Shown here: positions 15,890-21,640 of the stretch, piece by piece
Layout: each line of letters opens with the position of its first letter
Position numbering within the stretch: position 1 is the stretch's first letter
NCBI GenBank assembly: GCA_028818385.1
Contig: JAPPNY010000131.1
Location: forward strand, 1-21,640
DNA: 21,640 nucleotides
Direction of reading: 5' to 3'
Origin: Spirochaetaceae bacterium
GTDB lineage: Bacteria > Spirochaetota > Spirochaetia > SZUA-6 > Bin103
Program-made: the position numbers and the translations under genes
Notes under the pieces: generated by a model
Databases searched by the model: none
What the model saw: the letters and a program-made list of their open reading frames with translations, nothing else
What the model was told of the DNA's origin: nothing

Positions 15890-17212
15890 TCAAGCCGCCG
15901 TAGACTGAAAAAAGGCCATGCTGGCGTAGCTGACCAGCGAGCCGGTGTCGGGCTGGCGGTTTTGGCCGTAGCCGAGCAGGGTGCCGTGGCGTTCACCGCC
16001 GGCCAGCAGGGGGTAGAGCGAGTACAGCCCGGAGATGGCGTCCACGTTGCGGCTGTTGCCGTTGGCGTGAAGCGAGCGCGTAAGGCCTGCCGAGTCGAAC
16101 CGCTGCGCGTAGTCCAGCAGGGCGCGGTCGGCCTGCTCGCAGGCCGCGGCGCCGGCGTCGTCGACGCGTTCGGCGCCGCCGAACTTGGGGCCGATGTGCG
16201 CCAGGTCCACGCTGAGCACGTAGAGCGCGCGCTTGCCGGTGGCCGCGACGGCCTCGCGCAGCGCTTGCAGCTCGCCGGCGACCTCCGGCGCCCGCAACGG
16301 GTCGGAGCCGTCGCGCAGGTAGGGGTCGACGCTGCCGAGCAGCACCGGCACAACCTCGTAGGAGGGCAACTCGGCGCGCGCCTGGGTGTAGTGCAGGAAC
16401 AGCAGCGGGAACTCCACTGAGTGCTCGGTCCGGTGCAGGGTCTGCCGGTCGGTGACGTCGCGGCCGGCGCGTCGCGACCAGTCCGCGATGACTCCTCGGC
16501 CGGTCGGCGCGTGGCCGAACGGCGTTGCGTAGTCCTTGTCGGTAGCGATCGCGAACCCGGCGCCCGGCTCCACGCCGGCGTGGTGGGCGACGCCCAGGAT
16601 GACGTAGAGCTCGATGGGCCGTGGATCGCGCGCCGCGGCGGCCAGCGCCGCGAAGGCCGGCGGGTAGATCGCGCCGCCCGCGCGCAGGTCGATGTGCGGG
16701 CACATCACGGCCGCCAGGCATGGTGCGTCCGCGCGAGTTGCCGGGACGGCCGCGGGCTCCATGGCCTTGGGGATCGCCGTCCGGGCCTCGACGAAGAACC
16801 GGTCGAACATCGCGGCCAGCTCGCCCGCATCGTCCGGGTACGACCTGCCGGCGTGCCAGGCGCTCCGCACCGTGGCGCGCTCGAACTCCTTTGACACGAG
16901 GGCGATGCGCTCGGCCGCCACCCGGTCGTGCAGGAAGCAGCCGCGGCTCAGCGTGCGCAGCAGCCGGCGAATCTCGGCCGCGTCGATGTCGGCGCCGGGG
17001 AGCCGCTCCCGCAGTACCTGGCGGACCTGTCCCATCGAGTGCCTGCCGTCCAGGCAGGACAGGATCAGCAGCCCCGCGGCGCCGAGCACGATCGGCTGCG
17101 GGGCGAACTCCAGGGGATCGCGCACGTAGAACGCGCGGGAGCCGTCGTGATCGACCGGGATCACGTCGACGTGACGGACCCGCGGCAGCGGCGGTTCGAT
17201 GGTGTAGCGCAC
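15890..17212 (-). CDS. MEMO-family protein with N-terminal PqqD-like domain (AmmeMemoRadiSam system protein B)
   Basis: 440 residues, GTG start. Residues about 30-100 resemble a PqqD-like winged helix (LDGRHSMGQVRQVLRERLPG). The MEMO domain follows from the RSAWHAGRSYPDD motif (116-128), with CPHIDLRAGG (171-180), VILGVAHHAG (204-213), TPFGHAPTG, HRTEHSVEFPL (260-270), SVDLAHIGPKFGG (334-346) and ISGLYSLYPLL (393-403). MEMO proteins have a dioxygenase-like fold and a metal site; bacterial copies often occur with AMMECR1 and a radical SAM protein, whose joint function is unknown. By eye, H173, H210/H211 and H339 match the His ligands of human MEMO1, but the position of its Cys is taken by S394. 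Neither AMMECR1 nor radical SAM genes are here. It follows the Cache-like gene by 19 nt in the transporter operon. Confidence 0.85.
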   Translation of the reverse strand: MRYTIEPPLPRVRHVDVIPVDHDGSRAFYVRDPLEFAPQPIVLGAAGLLILSCLDGRHSMGQVRQVLRERLPGADIDAAEIRRLLRTLSRGCFLHDRVAAERIALVSKEFERATVRSAWHAGRSYPDDAGELAAMFDRFFVEARTAIPKAMEPAAVPATRADAPCLAAVMCPHIDLRAGGAIYPPAFAALAAAARDPRPIELYVILGVAHHAGVEPGAGFAIATDKDYATPFGHAPTGRGVIADWSRRAGRDVTDRQTLHRTEHSVEFPLLFLHYTQARAELPSYEVVPVLLGSVDPYLRDGSDPLRAPEVAGELQALREAVAATGKRALYVLSVDLAHIGPKFGGAERVDDAGAAACEQADRALLDYAQRFDSAGLTRSLHANGNSRNVDAISGLYSLYPLLAGGERHGTLLGYGQNRQPDTGSLVSYASMAFFQSTAA

Positions 17213-17231
17213 GCGCGGGCTTACGTGCTGC

Positions 17232-17714
17232 TCATTCGCTCTCCAGCTCGGCGGCGGACACGCCGACCTGCACGATGCGCGGCTGGTCGATGCCCGCGAC
17301 GCCGACGTACTTGAAGACCGCCGCGTCGAGCTCGCGCGGCTGCGCGTCCTGGATCACGACGTTCACCGTGCCCTGCAGGAGCACCGCGAACGGCGCCGCC
17401 TGCGTGCCGGCGTCGGGATCGGTCGGGAACGCGAATGCGGTGCCGGGGATGTTCGTGAAGGCGATCTGCCCGGTCTCGTCGCTGATCCAGAACTCCGAGA
17501 TCACCGAGTTGTCGGCGATGTCGGCGAGCACGGCGTTGATCTGCTCCGCGTCCATGCCCGCCTGCAGCGCGGCGTCGATGAGGTGGGCGGCCAGCATGGC
17601 CTGCGCGACCATGTGCGCGGAGATCGCATCCAGCGTCTCGGCCTCGTCTGCCACAACCACTCCGCTCGACAGAAGACATAAACCGGCGCAGAGCACCGTC
17701 AAGGGTCTTTTCAT
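17232..17714 (-). CDS. Small exported Cache-like sensor domain protein
   Basis: 160 residues from ATG at 17714 (MKRP then a hydrophobic core, cleavage likely after VVA before DEAE). A TTG-started extension to 17753 is open but would spoil the signal peptide. The mature part has an N-terminal amphipathic helix (AHMVAQAMLAAHLIDAAL), then SEFWISDETGQIAFTN, a PTDPDAGTQAAPFAVLLQG segment, and a closing FKYVGVAG-DQPRIVQVG strand. This is the layout of small-molecule Cache domains seen outside membranes in chemoreceptors and histidine kinases, here free-standing with no membrane anchor or signalling domain. It may be a ligand-binding accessory protein of the neighbouring nucleoside importer. Family placement is by pattern memory, and the role is inference. 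It sits 61 nt after the permease and 19 nt before the MEMO gene. Confidence 0.68.
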   Translation of the reverse strand: MKRPLTVLCAGLCLLSSGVVVADEAETLDAISAHMVAQAMLAAHLIDAALQAGMDAEQINAVLADIADNSVISEFWISDETGQIAFTNIPGTAFAFPTDPDAGTQAAPFAVLLQGTVNVVIQDAQPRELDAAVFKYVGVAGIDQPRIVQVGVSAAELESE

Positions 17715-17775
17715 GGCGGCCGGAAGTATGTGTGGCGGCTGATGTTGCGTCAAATCAGCACGGCCGTTTCTGGCA

Positions 17776-18813
17776 TCACTCCGACTTGAGATAGGGGATG
17801 CCGCTCGCCCTCGGCGCGATGGCCCGGCCGACGAAGCCGGCCAGCAGGAGCACGACCAGGGCGTAGGGCAACGCCTCGATCACGAACGGGGCCGCCGCCA
17901 CCAGCGCCCGCAGCGCACCGGCGGTGCCCTGCAGGTCGAAGGCGCCCTGCAGCCGGGCGGCCAGGGCTTCCAGGAACCCGAACAGCAGGCAGGCCACGAG
18001 CGTGCGGCCTGGGCGCCACTTGCCGAAGATCAGGGCGGCCAGCGCGATGAACCCCTTGCCGGCGGTCATGTCGCGGATGAACGCCGCGGACTGCGCGGTG
18101 GCCAGATAGGCGCCGGCCGCGCCGCACAGCGCTCCGCACAGCAGCACGGCGCGGTAGCGGATCGCGGCCACGGAGATGCCGGCGGTGTCCACCGCTTCCG
18201 GGTTCTCGCCGACGGCGCGCAGCCGCAGCCCGAAGCGGGTCCGGTAGATGACCCAGAACGCGGCCGGCACGGTCAGGAACGCCGCGTACACCAGCACGTT
18301 GTGCCCGGACAGCAGCTCGCCGTACAGGTGGCCGATGACCGGCACCTTCTGGACCGCCTCGGCGCCCGGCCAGACCGTCGGGCGAAACCGCCCTTCGGGC
18401 GGGAGCTGCGGCGTCCGCCCCCCTTGTCCGAACCAGGCGCTGGCCAGCAGCACGGTGAGGCCGGCGACGAGGATGTTGATCGCCACGCCGGAGACGATCT
18501 GGTTGCCGTGGAAGCGGATGCACGCCACGCCGTGCAGCAGCGCCAGCAGCACCGCGCAGGCGATGCCTGCCGCAAGGCCCACCCAGGCCGCCGCCGGCAG
18601 CAGGGCCGTCAGCCCCGCGGTCGCAAGCAGGTCCGAGCAGACGTACGACGCGGAGGCGGCAGCGAACGCGCCGCCGAGCATCTTGCCCTCCAGCCCGATG
18701 TCGACGATCCCCGACCGCTCCGAGAACAGCCCGGCCAGCGACGCCAGCACCAGCGGCACCGACACCCGCAACGTGGCGTCCAGCAGCAGGACGAAGAACC
18801 CGAACGCCTCCAT
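17776..18813 (-). CDS. Nucleoside-type ABC importer permease (YufQ/NupQ-like, BPD_transp_2)
   Basis: 345 residues, ATG 3 nt after the stop of the preceding permease. It opens with the family hallmark ATLRVSVPLVLASLAGLFSERSG-VDIGLEGKML (about residues 14-45), continues with eight or more membrane helices, the loop FRPTVWPG, the cytoplasmic LRAVGENPEAVDTAGI motif (about 220-235) and ends GIPYLKSE. It belongs to the inner-membrane BPD_transp_2 family of branched-chain, sugar and nucleoside importers. Together with the YufP-like permease and tandem ATPase it forms a BmpA-dependent nucleoside importer. The substrate (guanosine, inosine, other nucleosides or related purines) is assigned by family, not from sequence detail. 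Confidence 0.9.
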   Translation of the reverse strand: MEAFGFFVLLLDATLRVSVPLVLASLAGLFSERSGIVDIGLEGKMLGGAFAAASASYVCSDLLATAGLTALLPAAAWVGLAAGIACAVLLALLHGVACIRFHGNQIVSGVAINILVAGLTVLLASAWFGQGGRTPQLPPEGRFRPTVWPGAEAVQKVPVIGHLYGELLSGHNVLVYAAFLTVPAAFWVIYRTRFGLRLRAVGENPEAVDTAGISVAAIRYRAVLLCGALCGAAGAYLATAQSAAFIRDMTAGKGFIALAALIFGKWRPGRTLVACLLFGFLEALAARLQGAFDLQGTAGALRALVAAAPFVIEALPYALVVLLLAGFVGRAIAPRASGIPYLKSE

Positions 18814-18816
18814 CCG

Positions 18817-19935
18817 CTACGGCTCCGCCGCGGCCCGCCGGCGGCCGCGCAGCCAGGGCAGCAGCACGGGCCGGAACAGATACTCCAGCGCCCCCACGAA
18901 CAGGATCACCAGGCCCTGGATCACCACCACCAGCTCGCGGCTCACCTTCGGCATCTCGAACGCCAGCTCGGCGCCCCCCTGGTACAGCGCTCCGAACAGC
19001 AGGCTTGCCAGCACGATGCCCACCGGGTGGTTGCGGCCCATCAGGGAGACGGCGATGCCCACGAACCCGTAGCCGGCGGTGAAGTTGAGCAGCAGCCGAT
19101 GGCTGACGCCCATGATCTCGTTGAGCCCCATCATCCCGGCGAGCGCCCCGGAGATCGCCATGGCGCGGACGATGTTCCGAGCCGGCGAGATGCCGGCGTA
19201 GACCGCGGCGTCGGTGTTGGCCCCGACGGTGCGCAGCTCGTAGCCCCAGCGCGTGTGCCAGATGAAGATCCACACGCCGGCGCCGCACACCAGCGCCCAC
19301 GGAAACGCCATGTTGAGCGGCGTGCGCGGGAAGTCGATGCCGATCCATCCGAGCACTTCGTGCATCGCCGGCACCCGCACGTGCTCGGCGAAGGAGCGGC
19401 TCTGGGGCGACATCTGACCGGGATCGATGAGCACGTTCACCAGCAGGTAGACCATCAGCGTGGCCGCCAGGAAGTTGAACATGATGGTGGTGATGACGAT
19501 GTGCGAGCCGCGCCGCGCCTGCAGGTAGCCCGGCACCCACGCCCACACCGCCCCGAACAGCGCGCCGGCCGCGACTGCCAGCGGCAGCAGGACCACCAGC
19601 GGCAGCCAGTCCAGGAACAGGCACACCAGCCCCACGCCCAGGCCGCCGAGGTAGCCTTGGCCCTCGCCGCCGATGTTGAACAGGCCGCAGTGCAGGGCGA
19701 CTGACACGGCCAGCGCGGTGAAGATGAAGTTGGTGGCGTAGTACAGGGTGTAGCCCCACGCCTCCGGGAACCCGAACGCCCCCCGGACCAGGACCGCCAG
19801 CGCCTGGATCGGACTCTCGCCGATGATCAGGATGACGATGCCGGCTACCACGAAGGCGGCCAGCAGGTTGACCAGCGGCAGCACGCCGTTGGCGGCCCAG
19901 CGCGGCAGGCCTCCTTCCGGCAGGGCGGCGGCCAC
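18817..19935 (-). CDS. Nucleoside-type ABC importer permease (YufP/NupP-like, BPD_transp_2)
   Basis: 372 residues, GTG start 40 nt after the ATPase stop. Features: first helix LVNLLAAFVVAGIVILIIGESPIQAL, the YTLYYATNFIFTALAVSVALHCGLFNIGGEGQ block (about 62-94) that is the family signature, and the coupling segment YELRTVGANTDAAVYAGIS (about 212-230), followed by GALAGMMGLNEIMGVSHRL. This is the larger of the two channel subunits. It ends in a basic cytoplasmic tail (LRGRRRAAAEP). The order ATPase, long permease, short permease is the standard one for this family. The GTG lies at the start of an otherwise unremarkable 40-base gap containing GGTGGC/GCCACC, a short palindrome just after the ATPase stop. 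Confidence 0.92.
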   Translation of the reverse strand: MAAALPEGGLPRWAANGVLPLVNLLAAFVVAGIVILIIGESPIQALAVLVRGAFGFPEAWGYTLYYATNFIFTALAVSVALHCGLFNIGGEGQGYLGGLGVGLVCLFLDWLPLVVLLPLAVAAGALFGAVWAWVPGYLQARRGSHIVITTIMFNFLAATLMVYLLVNVLIDPGQMSPQSRSFAEHVRVPAMHEVLGWIGIDFPRTPLNMAFPWALVCGAGVWIFIWHTRWGYELRTVGANTDAAVYAGISPARNIVRAMAISGALAGMMGLNEIMGVSHRLLLNFTAGYGFVGIAVSLMGRNHPVGIVLASLLFGALYQGGAELAFEMPKVSRELVVVIQGLVILFVGALEYLFRPVLLPWLRGRRRAAAEP

Positions 19936-19975
19936 GTCAGTCAGCCACGCCGGTCAGTCACGGGTGGCAGCCACC

Positions 19976-21550
19976 TCAGGCCGCCGCGCCGATCCCGGCC
20001 ATCAGCGGACCGATGGTCTGCTCGGTCGCGTCCGCGCCGGCCACTTCGCCGGCGATGGCGCCGTCGAACATCACCAGCACCCGGTCGCACAGCGCGATGA
20101 TCTCGTCCAGCTCGACCGAGACCAGCAGGATCGCCATGCCGCGGTCACGCAGCAGAATCAGGCGCCGGTGGATGAACTCGATCGCGCCGATGTCGAGCCC
20201 GCGGGTGGGCTGGCCGATGAGGAGCACGTCGGGATCGCGGTCCAGCTCGCGGGCGACGATGATCTTCTGCTGGTTGCCGCCGGAGAAGGCATCGGAGCGC
20301 AGCAGCGGATCGGGCGGGCGCACGTCGAACTCGTTCATCTGCCGCCGGGCAGAGGCGATGATCTCCCGCCGGTGCATGAGGATGGCGCCGTTGTAGGCGC
20401 TATCGTCGTGGTAGCCCAGGATCGAGGATTCGTTGGCCGCGAAGGCGGTGACCATCCCCATGCGCTGGCGGTCTTCCGGCACGTGCCCCAGGCCTGCGTG
20501 GCGCATCCGGCGGGCGTCGGCGGCGTCGCGGGCGTCGCAGACCAGACGGCCGCTGACCGTCACCGTGCCGGCGTCCGGCCGCTCGATCCCGGCGAGCAGC
20601 GCCATCAGCTCCGACTGCCCGTTGCCCGCCACGCCGGCAATGCCGACGATCTCGCCCCGGCGCACGCGGAGACTCACCTCCCGCACGCGGCGCACGCCCG
20701 CGGCGTCGGTGTAGTCCAGGCGGTCGGCGGCAAGCATCACCTCGCCGGGCGTGGCGGGGCTCTTCTCCACCCGCAACAGCACCGCGCGGCCCACCATGAG
20801 CTCGGCCAGGTGCTCCTGCGAGGTCTCCGCGGTGTCCACGTGGGCCACCACCTCGCCTGCGCGCATCACGGTCACGCGGTCGGTCGCGGCCATGATCTCA
20901 CGCAGCTTGTGCGTGATCAGGATCATCGTTCGCCCCTGTTCCTTGAGTGCGGTCAGGATCCGGAACAGCTCGTCGGCCTCCTGCGGCGTCAGCACGCCGG
21001 TCGGCTCGTCCAGGATCAGGGTCTCGGCGCCGCGGTACAGCGCCTTGAGGATCTCCACCCGCTGCTGGATGCCGACCGGCAGGTCGCCGACCGGGGCATC
21101 GACGTCCACCTCCAGCTGGTACTCCCGCGCCAAGTGGGTCAGCGTCTCACGCGCGCGGCGCAGGCCGCGCTGCAGAAGCGCGGCGCCTTCGGCGCCCAGC
21201 AGGACGTTCTCCAGCACCGTCAGCGGCTCCACCAGCATGAAGTGCTGGTGGACCATGCCGATGCCGGCGGCGATCGCGTCGCGCGGGCTGGCGATGGCGG
21301 CCGGCCGGCCGGCTACCTCGATCGTGCCGGAGTCGGCCCGGTAGAACCCGTAGAGGATGCTCATCAGGGTCGACTTGCCGGCGCCGTTCTCGCCGACGAT
21401 GCCGTGAATGGTCCCGGCCGCCACCTCCAGCGACACGTCGCGGTTGGCCTGCACGGCGCCGAACCGCTTGTTGATCCCGCGCAGCGCGATAGCCGGAGGT
21501 TTCTGTTGCGCCGGGCGTGGGGGGGGGTTGGGGGGGGGGGGCCCAAACAA
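19976..21550 (-). CDS. Nucleoside-type ABC importer tandem ATPase (YufO/NupO-like); start uncertain
   Basis: Two ABC domains in one chain. Domain 1: Walker A GENGAGKST (53-61), HQHFMLVEPLTVLEN after the Q-loop, signature LPVGIQQRVEI and Walker B LILDEPT. Domain 2: a degenerate Walker A GVAGNGQSE without lysine, GHVPEDRQRMGM, signature FSGGNQQKII and Walker B LLIGQPTRGLD. The weak second P-loop is normal for RbsA/YufO-type sugar and nucleoside importer ATPases. It powers the two permeases downstream. The open frame runs to a TTG at 21550, but everything upstream of about 21515 is poly-G artefact, and the encoded GPPPPNPPPRP head is not credible. The trustworthy protein begins near AIALRGINKRFG; the true start, and the BmpA-like binding protein expected upstream, are lost. 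Confidence 0.9.
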   Translation of the reverse strand: MFGPPPPNPPPRPAQQKPPAIALRGINKRFGAVQANRDVSLEVAAGTIHGIVGENGAGKSTLMSILYGFYRADSGTIEVAGRPAAIASPRDAIAAGIGMVHQHFMLVEPLTVLENVLLGAEGAALLQRGLRRARETLTHLAREYQLEVDVDAPVGDLPVGIQQRVEILKALYRGAETLILDEPTGVLTPQEADELFRILTALKEQGRTMILITHKLREIMAATDRVTVMRAGEVVAHVDTAETSQEHLAELMVGRAVLLRVEKSPATPGEVMLAADRLDYTDAAGVRRVREVSLRVRRGEIVGIAGVAGNGQSELMALLAGIERPDAGTVTVSGRLVCDARDAADARRMRHAGLGHVPEDRQRMGMVTAFAANESSILGYHDDSAYNGAILMHRREIIASARRQMNEFDVRPPDPLLRSDAFSGGNQQKIIVARELDRDPDVLLIGQPTRGLDIGAIEFIHRRLILLRDRGMAILLVSVELDEIIALCDRVLVMFDGAIAGEVAGADATEQTIGPLMAGIGAAA

Positions 21551-21640
21551 CCCCCCGCCCCCCGGGAGGGGGGGGGCGGGGGCGGCGCGCGGCGCCCGCG
21601 GCCGGGCGGGGGGGGGGGGGGGGGGGGGGGGGTGGGGGGG
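21516..21640. other. Poly-G low-complexity contig end, probable sequencing artefact
   Basis: From about 21516 the sequence degrades into runs of G of up to some 24 bases, with short G/C-only islands. This is the usual look of signal loss in two-colour short-read chemistry carried into an assembly end. No biological feature should be read from it. Confidence 0.85.

Noticed and set aside
18301..19704. Plus-strand open frames opposite the nucleoside importer permeases, including one of 467 codons rich in H, Q and R
   Set aside because: Composition is that of antisense of membrane-protein codons. There is no start signal and no domain.
17750..19759. A 669-codon minus-strand open frame spanning both permease genes in another frame
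   Set aside because: It is a same-strand, out-of-frame shadow rich in R, G and A, while both real permeases carry conserved motifs.
1..21640. CRISPR arrays, tRNA or rRNA genes, riboswitches
   Set aside because: No regularly spaced direct repeats, no tRNA-like cloverleaf and no recognisable riboswitch core were seen on reading both strands.

Overview
This window is a stretch of high-GC bacterial chromosome (locally about 78% G+C, e.g. the 60 bases from 5401). It looks like the end of a contig, because the last ~120 bases collapse into poly-G. Two ABC importers, purine-ureide enzymes, a bacterial-type GH38 alpha-mannosidase, toxin-antitoxin genes and a defence-like pair point to a heterotrophic, transporter-rich bacterium. 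No rRNA, tRNA or other phylogenetic marker is present, so I do not assign a phylum. Spirochaetota and Chloroflexota are guesses only.

Layout. 82-2999 (minus): allF (fdrA) and allG, overlapping by 4 nt, two subunits of oxamate carbamoyltransferase from anaerobic allantoin breakdown. Divergent from them on plus: a minimal nucleotidyltransferase (3039-3401) and an alpha-mannosidase (3405-6440). Next comes a compact pair on plus: an ABC-type AAA ATPase (6472-7815) and a PIN-domain nuclease-like protein (7819-8289), 3 nt apart and lower in GC. This is the best candidate for a little-described defence or toxin module. From 8425 there is an oligopeptide-type importer: binding protein, permease B (10188-11201) and permease C (14328-15188).

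Permeases B and C are separated by about 3.1 kb of distinctly lower-GC DNA. It carries an exported protein of four PPC-like repeats broken by a single-base frameshift, and a second exported protein of unknown family. A short ORF overlapping the stop of permease B may be the detached beginning of permease C, so the low-GC segment looks like an insertion in a formerly continuous operon.

The right third is on minus and reads as one long operon: tandem ATPase (19976 to about 21550), permease (18817-19935) and permease (17776-18813) of a BmpA/YufOPQ-type nucleoside importer; a small exported Cache-like protein; a PqqD-like/MEMO fusion protein; and then a Phd/VapC toxin-antitoxin pair with a perfect 14-bp inverted repeat over the antitoxin start.

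Working together. The nucleoside importer on the right and the ureide enzymes on the left would fit scavenging of purines for carbon, nitrogen and carbamoyl phosphate, but they lie in different operons, so this link is inference. The peptide importer lacks ATPase subunits here and must borrow them or be incomplete.
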